Positions 53,210-61,094 of a DNA stretch of 64,000 bases are shown here, piece by piece; within the stretch, counting starts at the first letter, position 1; each line of letters starts with the position of its first letter. Origin of the DNA: an uncultured Dokdonia sp. (lineage in GTDB: Bacteria > Bacteroidota > Bacteroidia > Flavobacteriales > Flavobacteriaceae); contig NZ_CANLNH010000001.1 in assembly GCF_947492535.1 (NCBI RefSeq), positions 434,001 through 498,000 on the forward strand, read 5' to 3'. A program made the position numbers and the translations under genes. The notes beneath the pieces were generated by a model. The model did no database searches. It was given only the letters and a program-made list of their open reading frames with translations, and had not been told where the DNA came from.

Positions 53210-54028
53210 ATGAGTATAGCAATTCAAGGCGTAAAAGGTTCTTTTCATCACAAAGTGGCGCAGACATTTTTTGAGGCCAATGTATCTGTACTAGAATGCA
53301 TGTCGTTTCCAATACTCGTAGATCAATTAGTGTCTGGAAAAGCGACGGCAGCAGTGATGGCTATAGAAAATTCGATTGCAGGAGCTATTCTGCCTAATTA
53401 TGCACTTATAGATCAGCATCAACTCACAATAGAAGGAGAATTTTACTTAGATGTACAACATAACCTTATGGCTTTACCGGGAGAGAATATAGAAGATATT
53501 AAGGAGGTATGGTCACATCCAATGGCGCTCATTCAATGCCGTGCTTTTTTTGAACAGTACCCTACTATAAAATTAGTAGAAGCTACAGATACAGCAGCCG
53601 TTGCACATCAGATACAAGAACAACAACTTAAAGGGGTTGCTGCGATTGCTAGTGAAGCAGCTGCTCAGATTTACGGTTTGGATATTATTGCGCATCAAAT
53701 ACAAACGATTAAACATAATGAGACACGTTTCTTCATCTTAAATACAAAGGAGAAACAACTTAATACAGCTTGTAATAAGGTATCTATCTGTTTTAGAACA
53801 GATCATAAAAGAGGGAGTCTAGCTACTATTCTTAACGTTATGAGTGATTGTAAACTCAATTTGACTAAAATACAGTCAATGCCAGTTATAGAAATGCCAT
53901 GGCAGTATGCCTTTTTTGTAGATGTAACTTTTGAGGCCTATAGCGATTATGAAAAAGCAAAAAAAGTACTGGCTATTATGTCTACAGATTTTAAAGTATT
54001 AGGGGAATATAAAAATCAAAAGCGATGA
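53210..54028 (+). CDS. pheA: Prephenate dehydratase
   Basis: The 272-residue protein has the prephenate dehydratase domain (ENSIAG near 53, VEATDTAAVA at 123-132, and the catalytic Thr172-Arg173-Phe174 in NETRFFIL) and a C-terminal ACT domain (about 190-270). It converts prephenate to phenylpyruvate. There is no fused chorismate mutase. The ACT domain reads KIQSMP where Phe-sensing enzymes have the ESRP motif (residues 222-225), so Phe feedback may be weak or different. It is first in an operon with an aminotransferase, tyrA and a DAHP synthase/chorismate mutase, under the attenuator. The ATG overlaps no other gene; the next ATG overlaps its stop (ATGA). Confidence 0.94.
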   Translation: MSIAIQGVKGSFHHKVAQTFFEANVSVLECMSFPILVDQLVSGKATAAVMAIENSIAGAILPNYALIDQHQLTIEGEFYLDVQHNLMALPGENIEDIKEVWSHPMALIQCRAFFEQYPTIKLVEATDTAAVAHQIQEQQLKGVAAIASEAAAQIYGLDIIAHQIQTIKHNETRFFILNTKEKQLNTACNKVSICFRTDHKRGSLATILNVMSDCKLNLTKIQSMPVIEMPWQYAFFVDVTFEAYSDYEKAKKVLAIMSTDFKVLGEYKNQKR

Positions 54029-55167
54029 TACAACCTGCAAATAGATTATTAGAAACCAAGGAGTATTACTTTTCGCGAAAGCTTAAAGAAGTACGCGCAT
54101 TAGAAGCTGCAGGTCATCCTATTATAAATATGGGAATTGGAAGTCCAGATGTGGCTGCTCCAGATGCTGTTGTAACTGCTCTAAATACTGCGTTAGAAAA
54201 CCCTAAAGTACATCAATATCAGAGTTATACGGGAATTCCTGAGTTAAGAGAAGCAATGGCTGTTTTTTATAAGAAACAGTACAATGTGCAGATAGATCCA
54301 ACGACAGAAGTATTGCCTTTGATGGGGTCGAAGGAAGGGATTATGCATATAAGTATGGCATTTCTTAATGCAGGAGATGAGGTTCTGATTCCTAATCCTG
54401 GATACCCTACATACAGTGCAGTGGCTAAGTTGGTTGAGGCAGTACCTGTATTATATGATTTAGATGAAACAAATCATTGGTTGCCAGATTTAGAGGCATT
54501 ACAAGAGCAGGATCTACGTCAAGTAAAAATCATGTGGATAAATTACCCACATATGCCTACAGGAGCCACCGTGAAAGATGGTTTTTTTGAAAAATTAATT
54601 GCTTTCGCGAAAGCAAACGACATCCTTATTGTTAATGATAATCCCTATAGTTTTATATTGAATAAAGACCCCATGTCAATTCTTAGCGTAGATGGCGCAA
54701 AGGAAGTTGCTTTAGAACTTAATTCCTTGAGTAAGAGTTTTAATATGGCGGGCTGGCGTGTAGGTATGGTGATGGGAAGTGAAACATTTATAAATCACAT
54801 CTTGAAGGTGAAATCTAATATGGATAGTGGTATGTTTTATGGTATTCAGCAAGGCGCTATTGCTGCATTACAACTTGATGATTCTTGGTTTGAATCTATA
54901 AATACACGTTATAAAAAACGAAGAGCTCTTATCTATACGCTTGTAGAAAAATTAGGGTGTACCTATAAAGAAGATGGTGTAGGGCTTTTTGTGTGGGCAA
55001 AACTCCCAGAAGGTGTAGATGCTGAGGTTTTTATTGATAAAATATTGTACAATCAGCATGTATTTATAACACCAGGAACCATTTTTGGAAGTCAAGGTGA
55101 AGGCTATATACGTTTTAGTTTGTGCGTAACAGAAGATCAAATTCAAAAAGCGATTGATCGGTTTTAA
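54025..55167 (+). CDS. PLP-dependent aminotransferase (class I/II) of the aromatic operon
   Basis: The 380-residue protein is a fold-type I aminotransferase: GSPDVAAPDAVV near the N-terminus, NPGYPTYSA, INYPHMPTGA, VNDNPYSF, PLP-binding Lys237 (SLSKSFNMAGWRVG) and IRFSLCV at the C-terminus. Placed between pheA and tyrA, it most likely transaminates phenylpyruvate and 4-hydroxyphenylpyruvate, the last step of Phe and Tyr synthesis. Its start overlaps the pheA stop by 4 bp. It contains one perfect copy of the 14-bp palindrome (54601, encoding AFAKA) and a weaker copy at 54069-54082. Exact substrate range is inferred from the operon. Confidence 0.87.
   Translation: MIQPANRLLETKEYYFSRKLKEVRALEAAGHPIINMGIGSPDVAAPDAVVTALNTALENPKVHQYQSYTGIPELREAMAVFYKKQYNVQIDPTTEVLPLMGSKEGIMHISMAFLNAGDEVLIPNPGYPTYSAVAKLVEAVPVLYDLDETNHWLPDLEALQEQDLRQVKIMWINYPHMPTGATVKDGFFEKLIAFAKANDILIVNDNPYSFILNKDPMSILSVDGAKEVALELNSLSKSFNMAGWRVGMVMGSETFINHILKVKSNMDSGMFYGIQQGAIAALQLDDSWFESINTRYKKRRALIYTLVEKLGCTYKEDGVGLFVWAKLPEGVDAEVFIDKILYNQHVFITPGTIFGSQGEGYIRFSLCVTEDQIQKAIDRF
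54601..54614. repeat. 14-bp iterated palindrome, copy 9 (inside a gene)
   Basis: Perfect GCTTTCGCGAAAGC within the aminotransferase gene, read as AFAKA. A two-mismatch relative is at 54069-54082, and 55172-55185 in the next spacer differs at one base. Confidence 0.9.
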
Positions 55168-55249
55168 TAACGCTTTCGCGAAATCGAACTTGTGAGATTC
55201 ACGACCACAGGGAGAGAGAAACGATAAAGCATATAAAGAAGAATAACAG

Positions 55250-56101
55250 TTGGAAAAAATATACATCATAGGGATCGGATTGATAGGAGGCTCTTTTGCA
55301 AGAGATCTTAGAAAATTATACCCAAAAGCTAAAATCTTTGGGATAGATACAACGCCTAGTCATATCACTGAAGCTATACGTATAGGATTAATTGATGAAG
55401 AGGCCACAATTGAAGGCTTAGGAGAAGCAGATATGGTAGTGTTATCTATTCCTGTTGATATTGCCGTAAAAGTACTGCCAAAAGTATTAGATCATATAAA
55501 CGATCAAACATTGGTTATTGATATGGGATCTACCAAAGCATCTATCTGTGCTTGCGTAGCAACTCATGAGAAGCGAAGAAATTTTTTAGCCTGTCATCCT
55601 ATTGCAGGAACAGAGTTTTCTGGGCCAATGGCAGCTATAGAAGGGCTTTATCATGGGAAGACTAATATTATTTGTGAAGTAGAGAAAACAAGTTTTAAAC
55701 TACAAGAAAAGGCTTTGCAATTATTTACGTCTATAGGGATGCGTATTCGGTATATGGATCCTGTGTCTCATGATAAGCATATTGCTTATGTGTCTCATTT
55801 ATCACATATAAGTGCTTTTATGTTAGGGAAAACAGTAATTGATAAAGAAAAAAACGAACGAGATATTTTTGATATGGCAGGAAGTGGTTTTGCATCTACT
55901 GTAAGACTTGCAAAAAGTAATCCAGTTACTTGGACTTCCATATTTAAGCAGAATAAGAAAAACATTTTAGAAACACTAGATGAGTATATTTCTAATCTCA
56001 CTCACTTTAAAGAATTAATGCAAGAAGATAATTTTATAGCAGTGCATAAAGAGATGGAAAATACAAATCATATTAAAGAAATATTAAAAGGAATAGAATA
56101 A
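55250..56101 (+). CDS. tyrA: Prephenate dehydrogenase
   Basis: The 283-residue protein begins at TTG 55250 (MEKIYIIGIGLIGGSFARDL), because the NAD-binding GxGxxG sits at the very N-terminus and no ATG precedes it. The prephenate-binding motif is seen in ACHPIAGTEFSGP (about 118-130) and DKHIAYVSHLSHISAF. It oxidises prephenate to 4-hydroxyphenylpyruvate, the Tyr branch. No chorismate mutase or ACT domain is fused. The gap to the preceding gene is 82 bp and carries an imperfect palindrome copy. Confidence 0.93.
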   Translation: MEKIYIIGIGLIGGSFARDLRKLYPKAKIFGIDTTPSHITEAIRIGLIDEEATIEGLGEADMVVLSIPVDIAVKVLPKVLDHINDQTLVIDMGSTKASICACVATHEKRRNFLACHPIAGTEFSGPMAAIEGLYHGKTNIICEVEKTSFKLQEKALQLFTSIGMRIRYMDPVSHDKHIAYVSHLSHISAFMLGKTVIDKEKNERDIFDMAGSGFASTVRLAKSNPVTWTSIFKQNKKNILETLDEYISNLTHFKELMQEDNFIAVHKEMENTNHIKEILKGIE

Positions 56102-56129
56102 GCCTGAAGAGGTATAAATTTGTAATACT

Positions 56130-57215
56130 ATGGAGAATAAGAAAGAACTTAGAAATTGGTTAGATGCTTTTGGTTTGGATCATCCACTTGTGATCGCTGG
56201 ACCGTGTAGTGCCGAAACAGAAGAGCAGTTATTGAAAATTGCACATCAACTTAAAGATACAGATGCAACGGTATTAAGAGCTGGTATATGGAAACCTCGT
56301 ACACGACCAGGTAATTTTGAAGGGGTAGGCGCACTAGGATTAAAGTGGCTACAGAAAGCAAAGCAAGAAACAGGAATGCTTACGACTACAGAAGTTGCAA
56401 ATCCGCATCACGTAGAGCTTGCGTTACAACATGATGTAGATATTCTATGGATTGGAGCTCGTACGACAGTATCTCCTTTTATTGTGCAAGATATTGCAGA
56501 TGCGCTTAAAGGAACCGATAAGACAGTATTAATTAAAAATCCTGTGAATCCAGATTTATCATTATGGCTAGGCGCTGTAGAGCGTTTTTATACTGCAGAT
56601 ATTAAAAATTTAGGAGTGATTCATAGAGGGTTTTCTACTTATGAAAAAACACGTTATAGAAACAATCCAGAATGGCAAATAGCAATTGATCTTCAAAACC
56701 GTTTTCCAGATCTTCCTTTAATTCTTGATCCTTCTCATATTGCAGGTCGTCGTGATATTATTCATGATCTGAGCCAGACGGCATTAGATCTGAATTACGA
56801 TGGTTTGATGGTAGAGACACATTATGATCCAGATAATGCTTGGAGTGATGCTGCTCAACAAATTACTCCAGACACATTAATCCAAATGATGATTGATCTG
56901 AAAATTAGAAAAGTAGAAGGAAGTGAGGTAGAGTATAACAATAAAATTAATACCCTACGTACGCAAATAGATGTAGTGGATCATCAACTTATAGAGTCTT
57001 TAGGAAAACGTATGAAGATTGCAGATCAGATTGGACACCTTAAAAAAGATAATAATGTTGCGATACTACAAACAAAACGTTGGAATGAAATTTTAGGGAA
57101 GATGATTTTAGAAGGAGAACAAAATAACTTAAGCGAAGAATTTATTCTTAGAGTATTTAAAGCAATACATCAAGAATCTATTAATCATCAGCAAAAAATA
57201 GCACTTTCAAAGTAA
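56130..57215 (+). CDS. Bifunctional DAHP synthase / chorismate mutase (AroQ type)
   Basis: The 361-residue protein joins a DAHP synthase barrel (about 15-265) to a C-terminal chorismate mutase of the AroQ class (about 270-355). Synthase motifs are VIAGPCSAET, GIWKPRTRPGNFEGVG, NPDLSLWLGAVER and ILDPSHIAGRRD. The mutase has LRTQIDVVDHQLIESLGKRM then QIGHLKKDNN. One protein therefore provides the first step of the shikimate pathway and the chorismate-to-prephenate step, so chorismate flux is directed to prephenate in the same operon as pheA and tyrA. The ATG is 29 bp after tyrA. A strong terminator follows at 57249. Confidence 0.95.
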   Translation: MENKKELRNWLDAFGLDHPLVIAGPCSAETEEQLLKIAHQLKDTDATVLRAGIWKPRTRPGNFEGVGALGLKWLQKAKQETGMLTTTEVANPHHVELALQHDVDILWIGARTTVSPFIVQDIADALKGTDKTVLIKNPVNPDLSLWLGAVERFYTADIKNLGVIHRGFSTYEKTRYRNNPEWQIAIDLQNRFPDLPLILDPSHIAGRRDIIHDLSQTALDLNYDGLMVETHYDPDNAWSDAAQQITPDTLIQMMIDLKIRKVEGSEVEYNNKINTLRTQIDVVDHQLIESLGKRMKIADQIGHLKKDNNVAILQTKRWNEILGKMILEGEQNNLSEEFILRVFKAIHQESINHQQKIALSK

Positions 57216-57248
57216 GAATATATTTTTTGATTGTAATTCTTAATTATA

Positions 57249-57294
57249 AAAAATGTCCATTGAGGTTTCATTAAAACCTCAATGGACATTTTTT
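57249..57294 (+). terminator. Terminator of the aromatic operon
   Basis: A perfect stem of about 20 bp (57249-57268 and 57274-57293, core TGTCCATTGAGGTTT) has a 5-base loop and a T tail. From 57295 to 57510 there is AT-rich sequence with no gene seen. Confidence 0.9.
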
Positions 57295-57510
57295 ATATAG
57301 AAATATTGATAAGTAAAGTAACAATCTTTGTTATGTAATATCATGCCGATAGCTAATAAAAAGAAATAATTTTGTAAGTATTAGACTACTTTTTTGGTAA
57401 TTAAAATGTTTTTTTTCGGTAAAAAGCAAAAAAAACATGATTAAGTGCTCAAATAATCCTAAATTAGTCAACTTAAATGTATAATGATAATTATTTTTTA
57501 TTTTCCCTAA

Positions 57511-57945
57511 ATGACAAAAAATACAAAATCAGTATTATTCATTGACGATGATAAAGCAACGAATTTCTTGAATGAGCGTATAGCTAGGAATTATGGTTGC
57601 TTTAATAAAGTAGTTACAGTTCAAAGTGGTATTCAAGGATTACAATATCTCACGACTTGTCATTCGGATATCAATAAGAAGCCTGATTTAATCTTTTTAG
57701 ATATCAATATGCCAGCTATGAATGGATGGGAATTTTTAGATGAGTTTTATAAAATGCCAGAAACGTTTACTAGAGGAATAAAAATTGTCATACTTTCTAC
57801 TTCTTCTGAGCCAAAGGATATTGATAAATTCAATAAAAATAAAAAATTACTTGATTATATAAATAAACCAATCAATCTAGATGTGTTAAATAATGTGATG
57901 CGAAAATTTTCTGACGTCACAAAATCTAATATAGGTTTCGGATGA
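57511..57945 (+). CDS. Single-domain response regulator, intact receiver
   Basis: The 144-residue protein is a stand-alone receiver. Acidic pocket Asp12-Asp13, phospho-acceptor Asp64 (IFLDINMP), Ser96/Thr97 (ILSTSSE) and Lys119-Pro120 (INKPI) are all present, so it should accept phosphate. It has no output domain. Its stop overlaps the next receiver gene by 4 bp. A TonB-dependent receptor and a YfiR-type histidine kinase follow on the same strand and are the likely cognate unit. Confidence 0.88.
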   Translation: MTKNTKSVLFIDDDKATNFLNERIARNYGCFNKVVTVQSGIQGLQYLTTCHSDINKKPDLIFLDINMPAMNGWEFLDEFYKMPETFTRGIKIVILSTSSEPKDIDKFNKNKKLLDYINKPINLDVLNNVMRKFSDVTKSNIGFG

Positions 57946-58349
57946 AAAATAGAGTGCATAAAATACTATTAGTTGATGATAATAAAGCAACCAATTTTTT
58001 TAATAAACAAATTTTAAAAAAATATGGTTTTGAAGGGGAGATAGTAGTAAAAACAGACGGTTTAGAAGCTATAGAGGAAATAGAAAACTCTGAAATGGCG
58101 GATGTCATTTTTTTAGATATCAATATGCCAATTATGAATGGGTTTGAGTTTCTAGAAAAAATTCAAACCATAGAAGCTTACAAATTATATAATCCATTAA
58201 TAGTAATTATGATGGGTGTAGAACTACCTACAGAAGATGTAGAGAAGATTAAAAGAATAAATAATGTGCTATTAATGCATAGAAAAATGCTATCTAATGA
58301 GTCTATAGACGAAGTGCTTTCTTACTTGCCAGAAGGTGTTGCTATATAG
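57942..58349 (+). CDS. Single-domain response regulator with degenerate active site
   Basis: The 135-residue receiver starts within the stop of the previous one and is a paralogue of it (shared LDINMP, NKATNFF). Asp12-Asp13 and phospho-acceptor Asp59 are kept. The conserved Thr/Ser position falls in IVIMMGVE and reads Met-Gly, and the Lys-Pro pair appears as Lys-Met (HRKML). It may bind phosphate poorly, or act as a phosphate sink or binding partner. The adjacent intact receiver and the downstream kinase suggest a phosphorelay module. The degeneracy is seen; the role is inferred. Confidence 0.78.
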   Translation: MKNRVHKILLVDDNKATNFFNKQILKKYGFEGEIVVKTDGLEAIEEIENSEMADVIFLDINMPIMNGFEFLEKIQTIEAYKLYNPLIVIMMGVELPTEDVEKIKRINNVLLMHRKMLSNESIDEVLSYLPEGVAI

Positions 58350-58380
58350 GTTTATTTATAAAATGATTTATTAAAATAGA

Positions 58381-61089
58381 ATGCTTAAAAAACTATCCCT
58401 AACTGTTTTTCTTGCCTTTCTTTTTATAAGTATTGGACTTGCTCAAAATACTGTGAAAGTACATGGTAATGTGTCTGATCAATTTGGAAACCTTCCAGGC
58501 GCTCGTATCTTTATAGAAGGTGAAGGTGTATCTACATCTACAGATATAGACGGTAATTATACAATACAAATGATCCCTGGTGATTATATAATTACAGCTT
58601 CTTTTACTTTGTATAAGACAGTTTCTAAAACGATTTCTGTAATTGATGGTATAGAAGAACTAAAAGTTGATTTTCTACTTGAAACTGGTTTTTCGGTGAA
58701 TCAATCTGTTAGTATTGATTCTAAATCTATAAATACGTCACTTTTTAATGCGAGTTCTCCTATTGAAGTAGTAACCGCTCAAGATATAGCAAACTCATCT
58801 CAATATGATTTAAGTCAAGTATTACAGTATTTAGTGCCTTCATTTCATTCTGCAAGACAAACAATATCTGATGGTACAGATCATATAGATCCAGCAGCTT
58901 TACGAGGTTTAGGGCCTGATCAAATTTTAGTGTTAATTAATGGGAAAAGACGACATAATAGTGCACTGCTACATGTAAATGGTACTGTGGGAAGAGGAAC
59001 TGCAGGAATAGATTTTAATGCAATACCAGTAACAGCAATTGATAAAATAGAAATATTAAGAGATGGCGGAACAGCACTTTATGGATCTGATGCTATTGCT
59101 GGGGTAATAAATATTATTCTTAAAGAAGATATTAATGAAACCTTAGTGTTTGCAAAAAATAGAATAAATACAGAAGGAGATGGATATACATATGTGCTTG
59201 GAGCAAATTCTGGATTTAAAATAGGAAAAAAGGGATTTGCAAACCTTACAGGAGAGTATAGAAATCGAGAATCTACAAATAGATCTGGTAATTATACAGG
59301 TACAGTATATACAGATGATGTCGCGTTGGATGATCAACTTATTGAAGAAAATGATTTTTTTGGTCAAACTGGGTTTTCTGATAGAAGGATTATCGAAGCT
59401 GGAAATGCTGCTACAGAAAATCTTTCAATAGCCCTTAATAGCGAAATTGAAATTTCAGATAATACTTCTTTCTATTTATACGGATTACGAAATAGTAGAA
59501 TAGGAAAATCTAGAGGTTTTTATCGTTTACCAAAAGACGAATTGAGAGTAGTATCAGAATTATACCCCAATGGCTTTTCTCCACAAATAGTTACCAATAG
59601 TATTGATAATTCATTGTATGCAGGATTTAAAAAAGAACGTAATGGATGGAGTGTTGACTTTAGTCATGGAATAGGAGCAAATCGTATTGATTTTAATATT
59701 TTCAATTCTAATAATGCGTCACTAGGCGTAAGCTCTCCTCGTAACTTTTTTGCAGGAACATATAGATATACACAGCATGCCACAAACTTAGATATAAGTA
59801 AAGAAATGAATTGGCTTAATGGAGTAACAGTTTCTTTTGGAGGAGAACTTCGAAGAGAAAATTATACCATTTTGCCTGGCGAAGAGGCCTCTTATATAGA
59901 TGGGGGCGTAACGTATATTAATAGTGATGGAGAAGAGATTCCGCGTATCTCAGGTTCTCAAGTGTTCCCTGGTATATCTCCTGATAATGCGATTAGCCGT
60001 TCTAGAACATTAAACTCTATATTTTATCAAGTAGATGCTAAGGTAACTGAAAAGTGGTTTGTCAAAGCAGCAGGAAGGTCTATGGCTGGCAGAAATATTT
60101 TTGACGGTTTGATATGGAAATTATCCTCAAGATATAATTTTAATGAAAACTTTGGATTAAGAGTAGGGTATAATACAGGACGTAGACCACCATCATTACA
60201 TCAATTGTTTTTTCAGAACATTGGCACACAATTTATCTCTACAGGTCCTGCTCAAATAGGAACTTTTAATTCTGAAAGTGAAGTGGCTAGAGCTTTTGGA
60301 ACTCATAATATTAAACCAGAATCTTCTACATATTTTAGTGCTGGTTTTAATGGCAAAATAGCTGATAAGTTTACATTTTCATTTAATTATTATGATATAA
60401 AAATTAAAGATAGGATTGTTCTTTCTGGAAGGATTTCAGAAGGATTTGATGAGATTTTAGATCCTTTGCAAGTAGATATTGCACAGCTGTTCACCAATGC
60501 TTTAGATTCTAGAACAAATGGATTTGATGCCACTTTTGGATATCAAGCTTCTATAGGTAGAGGAAGGCTTAGTACTACACTTACTGGTAATATTACAGAG
60601 ACAAAAATTAGAGGAGATATAAATGTGCCAGAACCTTTTGTAGAAGCTGGACTTGAAGATATCTTCTTTAGTAGAGAAGAAATTGCTAGAGTTGTATCAT
60701 CTCAACCCAGAAGTAAGTTTATTTCTACTTTTACATACGATATTAATAAGTTTCGATTCTTGGCAAGAAATACCTACTTCGGTACAGTACTTTTTATTTT
60801 TCCATTAGATATAACCCCAGATGATTTTGTTATTAATGATTTTACTGGTTTGCCACAATCAAGAGATCAGAAGTTTTCTTCAAAAATTCTGACAGATATA
60901 TCAGTGTCTTATAAATTGAATAATAGTATTGATTTTACAATAGGAGGAAATAATATTTTTGATATTTATCCAGATAAAATCAATCATTCTGCATTGACTG
61001 GACGAGGTCAATTTGTATATAGTAGAAGAGTGCAACAATTTAATGTGAATGGGGCTAATTATTTTATTGGATTTCAAGCAAAATTTTAA
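58381..61089 (+). CDS. TonB-dependent outer-membrane receptor
   Basis: The 902-residue protein has a signal peptide (1-21, ending GLAQ), a CarboxypepD_reg-like N-terminal domain (about 23-105, VHGNVSDQFGNLPGARIFIEG) and a plug domain (about 110-245, PAALRGLGPDQILVLINGKRR and EILRDGGTALYGSDAIAGVINIIL). The beta-barrel ends in a terminal aromatic (YFIGFQAKF). It transports a ligand across the outer membrane with TonB energy. No SusD-like partner follows, so it is not a standard polysaccharide utilisation locus. The next gene, a YfiR-domain sensor kinase, starts 5 bp after its stop, so ligand uptake and sensing are likely linked. The ligand is unknown. Confidence 0.9.
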   Translation: MLKKLSLTVFLAFLFISIGLAQNTVKVHGNVSDQFGNLPGARIFIEGEGVSTSTDIDGNYTIQMIPGDYIITASFTLYKTVSKTISVIDGIEELKVDFLLETGFSVNQSVSIDSKSINTSLFNASSPIEVVTAQDIANSSQYDLSQVLQYLVPSFHSARQTISDGTDHIDPAALRGLGPDQILVLINGKRRHNSALLHVNGTVGRGTAGIDFNAIPVTAIDKIEILRDGGTALYGSDAIAGVINIILKEDINETLVFAKNRINTEGDGYTYVLGANSGFKIGKKGFANLTGEYRNRESTNRSGNYTGTVYTDDVALDDQLIEENDFFGQTGFSDRRIIEAGNAATENLSIALNSEIEISDNTSFYLYGLRNSRIGKSRGFYRLPKDELRVVSELYPNGFSPQIVTNSIDNSLYAGFKKERNGWSVDFSHGIGANRIDFNIFNSNNASLGVSSPRNFFAGTYRYTQHATNLDISKEMNWLNGVTVSFGGELRRENYTILPGEEASYIDGGVTYINSDGEEIPRISGSQVFPGISPDNAISRSRTLNSIFYQVDAKVTEKWFVKAAGRSMAGRNIFDGLIWKLSSRYNFNENFGLRVGYNTGRRPPSLHQLFFQNIGTQFISTGPAQIGTFNSESEVARAFGTHNIKPESSTYFSAGFNGKIADKFTFSFNYYDIKIKDRIVLSGRISEGFDEILDPLQVDIAQLFTNALDSRTNGFDATFGYQASIGRGRLSTTLTGNITETKIRGDINVPEPFVEAGLEDIFFSREEIARVVSSQPRSKFISTFTYDINKFRFLARNTYFGTVLFIFPLDITPDDFVINDFTGLPQSRDQKFSSKILTDISVSYKLNNSIDFTIGGNNIFDIYPDKINHSALTGRGQFVYSRRVQQFNVNGANYFIGFQAKF

Positions 61090-61094
61090 TCACT

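Noticed and set aside
52896-53312. Long opposite-strand open frames over the 42-bp repeats
   Set aside because: They are produced by repeat translation with period close to a multiple of three and overlap pheA and the leader; they have no family features.
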